A stretch of 42,343 bases of DNA. Origin: a virus. The notes under the pieces are model-generated. The model was not told the DNA's origin and did no database searches. It saw only the letters and a list, made by a program, of their open reading frames with translations. Shown in pieces: positions 32,087 to 38,285 of this stretch (positions within the stretch are counted from its first letter, which is position 1; every line of letters begins with the position of its first letter). A program made the position numbers and the translations under genes. The stretch is taken from positions 1 to 42,343 of the IMG/VR virus record IMGVR_UViG_3300022707_003685. One strand, 5' to 3'.

Positions 32087-32472
32087 GCTTAGGCGTAGCA
32101 ATTGCGATTATATCCATTATATGCAGTCTCTCTATGGCTGTTGTGGGAATTTTGATAAGAAGAAATTTTTCTCTCACAACAAGAGCTGAGTCTAAAAGGG
32201 CTAAGCTTATAAGTGATGATATTGATTCTGTAAAAGATGATCTCTATGAAATCAAAATCAAAGTAACAAGCATCTCTGAGGATATGATTGTGGTTAAGAG
32301 CAGGGCAAATGTCCATAGCGAACGGCTTATTGATTTAAGGGATGATATGAAAGAAGCTTTGAAAAAATATGAGAAATCAGTAGGGGCCTTCCATGAGTAT
32401 GCTAAACAAACCAATACAAGACTTGCAAGAATAGAGACAATAAATTTAACAATCCTCAAAGGAGGGGAATAA
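32083..32472 (+). CDS. membrane-anchored coiled-coil lysis protein
   Basis: 129 residues: one N-terminal membrane segment (VAIAIISIICSLSMAVVGILI, about 5-25), then a long charged helix with heptads (DDIDSVKDDLYEIKIKVTSISEDMIVVKSR). ATGA overlap with the endolysin places it in the lysis cassette. It could be a holin accessory, a pinholin-like or a hemolysin XhlA-like protein; the sequence does not decide. Confidence 0.65.
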   Translation: MSLGVAIAIISIICSLSMAVVGILIRRNFSLTTRAESKRAKLISDDIDSVKDDLYEIKIKVTSISEDMIVVKSRANVHSERLIDLRDDMKEALKKYEKSVGAFHEYAKQTNTRLARIETINLTILKGGE

Positions 32473-32684
32473 TGGAAATGTGGCGTGAAATGGATCTTTT
32501 AGCTAAGATTTTACTAGCAGCAGGGATGCTCAATATAGGGCTTTCAGGCAGTGGCAAGATCTTAGATCTTATTAAAGACAAGACTGCATCAAAAGTTGAT
32601 AACAAGATAGCTAAGCTTTTGCATAAAGTTTCTAGCTGGCTTGGGAAAATCATTGACTGGCTGGGTGCTAATAGGGCACATTGA
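32472..32684 (+). CDS. putative holin-like small membrane protein
   Basis: 70 residues with a hydrophobic stretch (DLLAKILLAAGMLNIGLSG, about 8-26) and an amphipathic basic C-terminus (KIAKLLHKVSSWLGKIIDWLG). GGAGGGG precedes ATG 32472. Size, position between endolysin and spanin-like genes, and amphipathicity fit a class III or unconventional holin, but no family is recognised. Confidence 0.55.
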   Translation: MEMWREMDLLAKILLAAGMLNIGLSGSGKILDLIKDKTASKVDNKIAKLLHKVSSWLGKIIDWLGANRAH

Positions 32685-32953
32685 TGCTACTTCGTATTTT
32701 TGACAAGGTTTTAGCCCTGCTAGAAAAGTACATACCATCATTTCTAGCGGGGTTATACTTAGGCAAACAGAGAGCGCAGAAGAGAATCACGGGTCTTAAA
32801 ATAGATCTATTCAGAGCGAGGCATAAACTTGAAAAAGCTAAATCCAGGGCGAAGCGTATTGCTGCTAATTCTGATATTAGTGCTGATGATGTTCGCGACC
32901 AAATCGTTAGCGAAGCCAAGCGAAGTCTGCGTACCCAAACAAGAGATGATTGA
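32684..32953 (+). CDS. Rz-like inner-membrane spanin candidate
   Basis: ATG 32684 overlaps the previous TGA. The 89 residues have a short hydrophobic N-terminal part (YIPSFLAGLYLG) and a long basic coiled-coil helix (QRAQKRITGLKIDLFRARHKLEKAKSRAKRIAA). A second secretory frame is embedded in its 3' half, the usual Rz/Rz1 arrangement. The hydrophobic segment is weak for a membrane anchor, so this is a positional and architectural call. Confidence 0.55.
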   Translation: MLLRIFDKVLALLEKYIPSFLAGLYLGKQRAQKRITGLKIDLFRARHKLEKAKSRAKRIAANSDISADDVRDQIVSEAKRSLRTQTRDD

Positions 32954-33119
32954 GTATAAGATCAACTGCGAAGTGGCGATGGAAGAAAACCTATTTTTAA
33001 GCGCTGAAATTGAGATCGGCCTTGAGGAACCTACACTCGAACCTTTCTGGAAGACTACCGAGATGATGATTGTTGAAGGTATTATACTTTTCTTTTTGGG
33101 AACCCAGGTAACTCGCTAG
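32829..33119 (+). CDS. Rz1-like secretory protein embedded in the Rz-like gene
   Basis: A TTG at 32829, seven bases from GAGG, opens a 96-residue frame overlapping the previous gene by 125 bases. It has a signal sequence (SVLLLILILVLMMFATKSLA, about 9-28), a short periplasmic part and a second hydrophobic segment near the end (MMIVEGIILFFLG, about 79-91). No lipobox is present: the first cysteine after the signal is in SEVC. It is therefore not a standard lipoprotein o-spanin. Its stop shares CTAG with the convergent gene. Confidence 0.6.
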   Translation: MKKLNPGRSVLLLILILVLMMFATKSLAKPSEVCVPKQEMIEYKINCEVAMEENLFLSAEIEIGLEEPTLEPFWKTTEMMIVEGIILFFLGTQVTR

Positions 33120-33313
33120 TGGTGTGGTTCGTTCCCAAAGATTTTATCCAATGAGCTAGAGATTTCATCCTTGATAGTCCTAATGATAAGAGATATTTCT
33201 TGGTCTCTAGAGAAAGCTCTCTTCCATCTTTTGTCATACTCAGGTATCTCACACAAGGGATCGTATGTTTCGATGATATCCACAATATATCTAACCACTT
33301 CTTCACGCGTCAC
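33116..33313 (-). CDS. last gene of the early arm, 65 residues
   Basis: A GTG at 33313 overlaps the nuclease stop by 11 bases; the Shine-Dalgarno is poor. The product (MTREEVVRYIVDIIETYDPLCEIPEYDKRWKRAFSRDQEISLIIRTIKDEISSSLDKIFGNEPHH) is acidic and helical. No family. A frame on the same strand at 33082-33306 is a shadow with worse composition. Confidence 0.65.
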   Translation of the reverse strand: MTREEVVRYIVDIIETYDPLCEIPEYDKRWKRAFSRDQEISLIIRTIKDEISSSLDKIFGNEPHH

Positions 33314-33623
33314 CTATATATTGTATGAACTTTTGTTTCACGAGGTCAAAGTTCTCTGGGTAGACAAAGGTCGCAAATCCCCCGTTATTTAGGATCTTCC
33401 CAATGTTGTACCTTTGGAGTGCCACAGTACCTCTACAGTTTTTAGGCGGGTTATCCACCTCCTTCCTAGAGTGCTTTATTTCCATAGCAAAGAACATTCC
33501 CCTCACACAACCCATCCTATCTGGTATTCCACACTGAGCGAGCATATCAATATTATAGACTAAGGCTTGATGTTTGAATAAAAACGCGTCCACCTTTGCA
33601 GCGAACCTAGCTTCGGGGGTCAC
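33303..33623 (-). CDS. VRR-NUC domain nuclease
   Basis: 106 residues from a GTG at 33623. The PD-(D/E)xK core is visible: GIPDRMG (D35), MFFAMEIK (E48-x-K50) and VALQRYNIGKILNNGGFATFVYPENF (Q70). Stand-alone VRR-NUC proteins in phages are Holliday-junction or branched-DNA nucleases of recombination and replication. It overlaps the 42-residue gene by GTGA. Confidence 0.88.
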   Translation of the reverse strand: MTPEARFAAKVDAFLFKHQALVYNIDMLAQCGIPDRMGCVRGMFFAMEIKHSRKEVDNPPKNCRGTVALQRYNIGKILNNGGFATFVYPENFDLVKQKFIQYIGDA

Positions 33624-33748
33624 AAATCACCCAATCTTATTGCATAAGGCATTTGCTTACAGAACCATCCCCAATACCAGTCTTGGTTACAATCTACTAT
33701 TGCAAATTTATTTACATCTGCAAAATACCAAACATACATTGGGGTCAC
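33620..33748 (-). CDS. 42-residue aromatic-rich protein
   Basis: GTG 33748 and TGA 33620 overlap the neighbouring stop and start as GTGA at both ends, so the frame exactly fills the gap. The sequence MTPMYVWYFADVNKFAIVDCNQDWYWGWFCKQMPYAIRLGDL has four Trp, five Tyr and two Cys. Function unknown. The perfect double coupling supports it being expressed. Confidence 0.65.
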   Translation of the reverse strand: MTPMYVWYFADVNKFAIVDCNQDWYWGWFCKQMPYAIRLGDL

Positions 33749-34014
33749 TTCTTATAAACCGTTTCTTCTCGGACTCTCCATATAAATTTCATATCAGTGT
33801 TCCCTTTAACATTATGGATATAAAAGCCCCTCTTCTTTACCTTTTCAACGATATGTGAAAACTCAGGATGAGTGACCATGGGGCCTGATTCAATGGCTTG
33901 TTTAAAGGCATCAGTCATGACTCCTTTCCCAATGGGGAAAGACTCAGTTCTTATAGAGCTTCCGTTAAGATTTGCAATGATATCAAGGATCCAAGCTTTT
34001 TCAAACAGACTCAT
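33745..34014 (-). CDS. hypothetical protein, 89 residues
   Basis: MSLFEKAWILDIIANLNGSSIRTESFPIGKGVMTDAFKQAIESGPMVTHPEFSHIVEKVKKRGFYIHNVKGNTDMKFIWRV... begins at ATG 34014, overlapping the upstream TGA (ATGA). Mixed alpha/beta, no recognised motif. It is part of the tightly overlapped end of the early operon. Confidence 0.7.
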   Translation of the reverse strand: MSLFEKAWILDIIANLNGSSIRTESFPIGKGVMTDAFKQAIESGPMVTHPEFSHIVEKVKKRGFYIHNVKGNTDMKFIWRVREETVYKK

Positions 34015-34220
34015 CTAATCTCCTTGTTACCAGCGTTGATTCTTCTGACGTTTATAGATAACCCAGCGATGGCTTCCAAAAGCCCCATATAAAAACCTTC
34101 TGCTGAAATCATGTGACAATCTCTGTATTTGAATTTTTCATATAAACTTTCAAATTCTTTAACTGCATACTCCACGGCTTCACCAGGGTATTGCTTTTGC
34201 TCTTTCTCAGAAAGTGCCAT
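34011..34220 (-). CDS. small helical protein
   Basis: I chose ATG 34220 (MALSEKEQKQYPGEAVEYAVKEFESLYEKF..., 69 residues) because GGAGG lies just upstream inside the previous gene's end. The frame could open at 34250 but would overlap needlessly. No family known. Confidence 0.7.
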   Translation of the reverse strand: MALSEKEQKQYPGEAVEYAVKEFESLYEKFKYRDCHMISAEGFYMGLLEAIAGLSINVRRINAGNKEIR

Positions 34221-34221
34221 C

Positions 34222-34404
34222 TTAATCCTCCATCTCAAGATTTCCTTCAAGTATTTGGGCTGAGTATTCAGAGGCTGACATCCCTACTGCTTTAGCAAGC
34301 CTGAAGATTTCATCTTTGATTTCTTGCCTCACCTTTATAGATAGGTCAGCTAAAGGTTCTGTTCTAACGGGCATAGGTAAAACCTTCTTCCTTTTGCGTT
34401 TCAT
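34222..34404 (-). CDS. ribbon-helix-helix DNA-binding protein
   Basis: ATG 34404 follows GGAGG, giving 60 residues. A basic arm (MKRKRKKVLPMPVRTEP) precedes ADLSIKVRQEIKDEIFRLAKAVGMSASEYSAQIL, matching the CopG/Arc ribbon-helix-helix pattern (strand, helix, G-turn, helix). It is the only recognisable transcription-factor-like protein in the genome. Such dimers bind short palindromes, so the TGASTCA cluster near 4.5-5.4 kb is a possible target; that link is speculation. Confidence 0.75.
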   Translation of the reverse strand: MKRKRKKVLPMPVRTEPLADLSIKVRQEIKDEIFRLAKAVGMSASEYSAQILEGNLEMED

Positions 34405-34420
34405 ATCTTGCCTCCATTTA

Positions 34421-34585
34421 TCAATCGCCTTGGTCCTTTGGTCCATAACTTTCCAATGCGCTTTTTAAATCATCAATTCTAATATTTAGTTCTTTCAAAG
34501 AATGAATATTGTGTGAATCCCCATCAATACAGAGCGCAACTTGCTCTAAAACTCTTATTAATGATGTCATTATTGTTGTGTTCAT
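34421..34585 (-). CDS. 54-residue hypothetical protein
   Basis: AAGGAGG precedes ATG 34585. MNTTIMTSLIRVLEQVALCIDGDSHNIHSLKELNIRIDDLKSALESYGPKDQGD ends at TGA 34421. Helical, acidic C-terminal half. No family. It follows a long inverted repeat in its leader. Confidence 0.65.
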   Translation of the reverse strand: MNTTIMTSLIRVLEQVALCIDGDSHNIHSLKELNIRIDDLKSALESYGPKDQGD

Positions 34586-34603
34586 CCTACCCTCCTTAAG
34601 GTT

Positions 34604-34672
34604 GCCAGGCTCTTAGGAACAAAGAAGTTGATTGAATTGCGAGAGACAATCACTAAACCCTAAGAGCCCGGC
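34604..34672 (-). promoter_or_regulatory. 14-bp inverted repeat in operon leader
   Basis: GCCAGGCTCTTAGG (34604-34617) and CCTAAGAGCCCGGC (34659-34672) are complementary at 13 of 14 positions and enclose a 41-base loop. It lies between the stop of the SSB-like gene and the next Shine-Dalgarno. There is no T tract, so processing or mRNA protection is more likely than termination. Confidence 0.7.
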
Positions 34673-34676
34673 ATAA

Positions 34677-35381
34677 TTAAAACGGCACTACTTCTTCTTG
34701 AGCGGGAGTATTATTTTTTGTAACAACTCCTACCCAGTTTTCACAAGCAGCAATTTCTTTTTTACTCACTTCTCTAGAAACACTCACATCCATAACCCCG
34801 TAGGAGTTATCATCAGTGGTTTCCTCGTTCACAGACAAATTTAGTGCTGCGGCATAGACTGGCTTACCACCTCTCAAATTGCGCATATACATCTGAGTGG
34901 CAAGTTTTTTACCAGCCTTAGAAGACGTTGATTGGAAGGAAATTATATAAGGCATATCTTCTCCTTTTTCAATCTCTTCAGGTATCAGCACATAAAATTC
35001 TAAGGACAGCATGTTTTTAATCTTTTTATCTTCGCTATAAAATTCTCTTGGGCCCTCCCACACATCAGTTGATTTCCACTGATAGCGCCCCTTCTCATCA
35101 CGCTCAGACACAATCCACTTCTTATCTCCATGAATCGGTATAAACTCCATTGACTTTTCCATAGAGCCCATGAGCTTGTTGTTCAGGTTGTCTCTTAATT
35201 CTCCATACTGGGCATCCTTACCAGCTTTCTTACTCATCTTTTGGATCAGTTGAATCCTTGGTATCACAAAGTCCTCTGATGAAAATGCTCCTGTTGAGGG
35301 GGCTGTTACTGCGATATCTCTAGTTGTCGAATTTTTAGCAATTGCATTCTTATCAAGTGCTACTTCTTTTGTTGGTTCCAT
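34677..35381 (-). CDS. putative ssDNA-binding protein with SSB-like tail
   Basis: 234 residues. DFVIPRIQLIQKMSKKAGKDAQYGELRDNL (about 37-66) and MEFIPIHGDKKWIVSERDEKGRYQWKSTDVWEG are typical of an unnamed phage family near replication genes. The protein ends in TPAQEEVVPF, close to the acidic ...DDDIPF tail by which bacterial SSB recruits replication and repair proteins. Together with the helicases and nuclease this suggests an SSB. The fold is not proven. Confidence 0.6.
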   Translation of the reverse strand: MEPTKEVALDKNAIAKNSTTRDIAVTAPSTGAFSSEDFVIPRIQLIQKMSKKAGKDAQYGELRDNLNNKLMGSMEKSMEFIPIHGDKKWIVSERDEKGRYQWKSTDVWEGPREFYSEDKKIKNMLSLEFYVLIPEEIEKGEDMPYIISFQSTSSKAGKKLATQMYMRNLRGGKPVYAAALNLSVNEETTDDNSYGVMDVSVSREVSKKEIAACENWVGVVTKNNTPAQEEVVPF

Positions 35382-35402
35382 TTGTTATTTCTCCTTTATT
35401 AT

Positions 35403-35603
35403 TTAAATTTCCATTTTCTCAACTATTTGTAGTTTTTTTATTAACTCCGAGAGCTGCCCCTTGTCTAAATATATTGTGGCTTCGCCATAGAGTTGTGTTT
35501 GGTGATCAAATGGCATTATTGTTAATTCACAAGAAAGAGGGCTTGTGTTCTCAATTTTAAATAAAATTTCGCCATCACTTTCAAAACAAAACTTATAGCT
35601 CAC
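35403..35603 (-). CDS. small hypothetical protein, 66 residues
   Basis: GTG 35603 overlaps the upstream TGA (GTGA), with a G-rich site before it. MSYKFCFESDGEILFKIENTSPLSCELTIMPFDHQTQLYGEATIYLDKGQLSELIKKLQIVEKMEI looks like a small beta-sheet plus one C-terminal helix. No family. Confidence 0.7.
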   Translation of the reverse strand: MSYKFCFESDGEILFKIENTSPLSCELTIMPFDHQTQLYGEATIYLDKGQLSELIKKLQIVEKMEI

Positions 35604-36034
35604 TTATCCCCCCTAAACCCTACTGATTCAATCATCGCTGGATCTTCTAACCCTGGGACTGTAAACGCCACATCCCCTCGTTCTTCTGCGGCTTCAAATT
35701 CCTTTTTCATAAAAGAATTTAGGGTTTGGTGGTTCACTCCTAGCATGGAGTCACTCACATCATCACCAAACCTCTCCTTAAGCCACCCAAAAAACAAACG
35801 CTTATCTTCTAAGCCTTTAGGTGTTGTCACCTGATACTTGGTAATGGTGTAGACAGTCCCTAAGCCCTTGACGTGATACTTACTCTTACCCGTATCTTTT
35901 AAGGCTGTAAGGATCTGATGTTTCTTCTCTTCAAGGTCGCTATGGGCTTCAGTTTTCATCTTCTTAGCCATCTCGTAGGTTTCCTTGGCGTACTGAAGCT
36001 TTTCAACTAGGATGTCAAATTCAGATGTGTCCAT
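35600..36034 (-). CDS. conserved phage replication-region protein, unknown function
   Basis: 144 residues: an N-terminal helix (EKLQYAKETYEMAKKMKTEAHSDLEEKKHQILTALKDTGKSKYHVKGLGTVYTITKYQVTTPKGLEDKRLFFGWLKERFGDDVSDSMLGVNHQTLNSFMKKEFEAA) and a polar tail. The block from 'GKSKYHVKGLG' to 'NHQTLNSF' is a pattern I know from unnamed proteins beside phage replication genes. No active-site motif. Confidence 0.75.
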   Translation of the reverse strand: MDTSEFDILVEKLQYAKETYEMAKKMKTEAHSDLEEKKHQILTALKDTGKSKYHVKGLGTVYTITKYQVTTPKGLEDKRLFFGWLKERFGDDVSDSMLGVNHQTLNSFMKKEFEAAEERGDVAFTVPGLEDPAMIESVGFRGDK

Positions 36035-36243
36035 TAAACAGGATCCTCGTCTATAAAAACTATGTTGAATTCTTTGCCTCTCAAATCCTCGCTATTAACT
36101 ATAAATTCAACCTGGATTTTAGGGGCCCCGCCCTCTTCAAGGTGTTGTTTAACTTTCTCAAGAAGATTTTGCATCTTATACATTTCATAAAACAAATTCT
36201 TCCCATATGGGGTACAAATATGACTAATCTTAAATGGTTCCAT
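36034..36243 (-). CDS. small hypothetical protein, 69 residues
   Basis: The ATG at 36243 overlaps the previous TAA (TAATG), so I prefer it to the longer frame from 36276. MEPFKISHICTPYGKNLFYEMYKMQNLLEKVKQHLEEGGAPKIQVEFIVNSEDLRGKEFNIVFIDEDPV: helix then strands, acidic end. No Shine-Dalgarno, so translation probably depends on coupling. Confidence 0.65.
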   Translation of the reverse strand: MEPFKISHICTPYGKNLFYEMYKMQNLLEKVKQHLEEGGAPKIQVEFIVNSEDLRGKEFNIVFIDEDPV

Positions 36244-36482
36244 TATAATGTTACCCACTTCCTCTTTTGTATCCAAGCTTTAGGTATTGTGTTGCTTGAT
36301 ATCATACCGTCGTCGTTAGTCGTTTCTCTTGAACAACAAACAGTTATTTGTTCCTCATCTTCCCACATAAGCCAGCCTAAAGTAACGACTTCGATAAGAC
36401 CACAGTCTCCATTTTGGTGCCAGCCGCTCTTTGTAGTGGCATCCTTCCACTCAATGTAAATTGGTCTACGCTTGTTTTTCAT
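36243..36482 (-). CDS. hypothetical protein, 79 residues
   Basis: ATG 36482 behind GGGGTAG. RPIYIEWKDATTKSGWHQNGDCGLIEVVTLGWLMWEDEEQITVCCSRETTNDDGMISSNTIPKAWIQKRKWVTL resembles short phage proteins with a 'vvsvGwlvkedde.itla......n....IPk..I...' beta pattern. Function unknown. Confidence 0.7.
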   Translation of the reverse strand: MKNKRRPIYIEWKDATTKSGWHQNGDCGLIEVVTLGWLMWEDEEQITVCCSRETTNDDGMISSNTIPKAWIQKRKWVTL

Positions 36483-36489
36483 GTAAACG

Positions 36490-36798
36490 CTACCCCTTCT
36501 TCTGTACTTTTACTGTAACTGTTTTTGTTTGCGTACACAGATCATTGACTGAAGGTCCGTACTTTTCAACTAATTTCTCAAGTTTGGGTGACACCTTGCG
36601 AGTCCCTTCTGTAACTAAAACTATGTAGTTCTGAGTTGAGTAAGACCCCTCATGCTTAAGGTTTTCTTTAAGCTCTTTTAGCTGTTTGCTGTACTCTTTA
36701 TACTTGGCTTCAATCTCAAGGTAGGTCTTTAAATAAAGATCATTTGAGGAAAGCTTTACTTGTTTCTTAACCTGTTCTTTTATCGCTTCTTGTTTCAC
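36490..36798 (-). CDS. coiled-coil hypothetical protein
   Basis: GTG 36798 follows AAAGGAG. The first 50 residues are a charged coiled coil (SNDLYLKTYLEIEAKYKEYSKQLKELKENLKHE); the rest has strands and a basic tail. It is the first gene after the promoter at 36821-36849. Confidence 0.7.
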   Translation of the reverse strand: MKQEAIKEQVKKQVKLSSNDLYLKTYLEIEAKYKEYSKQLKELKENLKHEGSYSTQNYIVLVTEGTRKVSPKLEKLVEKYGPSVNDLCTQTKTVTVKVQKKG

Positions 36799-36820
36799 GT
36801 TTAACTCCTTTGTTTGTCTT

Positions 36821-36849
36821 ATAATAGTATCGGTTAAAGGACACTAAAA
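36821..36849 (-). promoter_or_regulatory. internal early promoter (P3)
   Basis: TTTTAG (36844-36849), 17 bases, TATTAT (36821-36826), then TATAAG, with GATACTA at the same place as at 3993-4021. It re-initiates transcription for the distal early genes from 36798 to 33116. Confidence 0.65.
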
Positions 36850-36867
36850 GTAAAGGAAAATCTTACA

Positions 36868-38283
36868 CTAAAATCCTCCAGTATATTCAAGTATTTGGCG
36901 GCCTATATCCTCTTTTCTTTTCAATGCCTCAGTGATTAGCCCATCAATTGTGTCAGGTGTTATCAAATCAATACGCGTGATTTTGTCATGGATCTCACTA
37001 CCCCCTCTGTAACACCTTGCTACACTCTGAATGTCATGCTCAAGAGAAAAGCTTTTCGAGTAGTAGATAGCTGTACTCGCGGCTTGCAGGTTCACCCCCA
37101 CACCACCGGCTGATTGGTTAGCAACCATGACTCGCACAATGCTTAGGTTTTGGAAGTTATTGATCTCTTGTTGCTTGTCCTTTGTCCTTCCAAAAAGTGT
37201 TGCGTACCTGATTTTAAGCGAATCAAGCATCTCAACGATATCGTCCTGGTTTGCCACAAACGAGGTCCATATGATGATTTTTTCATAAGGACTTATGTCT
37301 TGAACAAGGTCTCTCAAGGCCTCTAAACGAGGGTTTTTCTTAAAACGCGTAATCCCACCGTCGTCAGTTTTTGCAAAGCCACAAACGATTTGCTGCATCC
37401 TCAGAGCCCTGTGAAGAGCGAACTCAGCCACTGTGACTAATGGTTTCCCATCTGCTTTCCCAGAATCAATATAGGCTATACATTCATCACGCATGGATTC
37501 GTAAGCCTTCCTCTGAGGGGCAGTCATTTCTACTTCCACAAGTTTTTCCACAAATGGAGGTAAGTCTAGGCACTCTTCTTTTTTAGCTTTTACTGATAGA
37601 GCATCAACCTTTTGGTTAAATTCTTCCACCACACCCTTTCTAGGCACCCACTCAGGGAAGTGTTTATGACTACTTGCCCAGGCAGCGTTTTTATCTTCAA
37701 AATATCTGTGCCTAAAGGCAAAAAAGTTTTTCCCAAAAACTACCCCCTTATCAAGGATTCTAAATTGCATGAATAAGTCCATTGATGATGACAAAATAGG
37801 GGTGCCAGTGAGGATAAACCTGTGAGGCGCGCAATCTGCAAGCTTTACCACCTGCTTTGCCCTTGTTGAAGATGGGTTTTTGCACCTATGAGACTCATCA
37901 CAAATAAGGATGTGGGGTTTAAACCTTGTCAAAGCTGCCATAATGAGCTTATTTTGCACAGCCTCATAGTTTATTATAAACACGCACTCATCAAAGAGGT
38001 TTTCATTTAAAATCTTTAAGCGTTTTTCAGATGTGCCTTTGATTACATGGATCAGGGAAGAATCAATGTCAGAGAATTTAAGAAATTCCTTCTTCCAACC
38101 GTCAAGCACTGCAACGGGAGTGAAGATTAAAGTCTTTTTAATCCCGTCTGCCCACAAGTCTTCGCAGATCTTTATAGTAGAAAGAGTTTTCCCTACCCCT
38201 GGGTCCTGTAACAAAGCCAGGTTCCCAAGCTCTTTGGCTCTAGAAATTGTTTTTACCTGATGTTCCCAAAGTGTATAATCCAC
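36868..38283 (-). CDS. SNF2-like (SF2) helicase
   Basis: 471 residues from a GTG at 38283. Motifs in order: LWEHQ (5-9), Walker A DPGVGKT (27-33), DESH (129-132), LTGTP (158-162), then in the second RecA domain IIWTSF, SAGGVGVNLQAAS and QSVARCYRGG (arginine fingers, about 420-435). Phage SNF2-type proteins act in replication, recombination or DNA-bound protein removal. It follows the SF3 helicase gene directly, so the two form the replication core. Confidence 0.9.
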   Translation of the reverse strand: MDYTLWEHQVKTISRAKELGNLALLQDPGVGKTLSTIKICEDLWADGIKKTLIFTPVAVLDGWKKEFLKFSDIDSSLIHVIKGTSEKRLKILNENLFDECVFIINYEAVQNKLIMAALTRFKPHILICDESHRCKNPSSTRAKQVVKLADCAPHRFILTGTPILSSSMDLFMQFRILDKGVVFGKNFFAFRHRYFEDKNAAWASSHKHFPEWVPRKGVVEEFNQKVDALSVKAKKEECLDLPPFVEKLVEVEMTAPQRKAYESMRDECIAYIDSGKADGKPLVTVAEFALHRALRMQQIVCGFAKTDDGGITRFKKNPRLEALRDLVQDISPYEKIIIWTSFVANQDDIVEMLDSLKIRYATLFGRTKDKQQEINNFQNLSIVRVMVANQSAGGVGVNLQAASTAIYYSKSFSLEHDIQSVARCYRGGSEIHDKITRIDLITPDTIDGLITEALKRKEDIGRQILEYTGGF

Positions 38284-38285
38284 AA

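Noticed and set aside
33082-33306. Minus-strand frame of 74 codons
   Set aside because: Out-of-frame shadow of the 65-residue gene at 33116-33313, which has the better composition and operon overlap.
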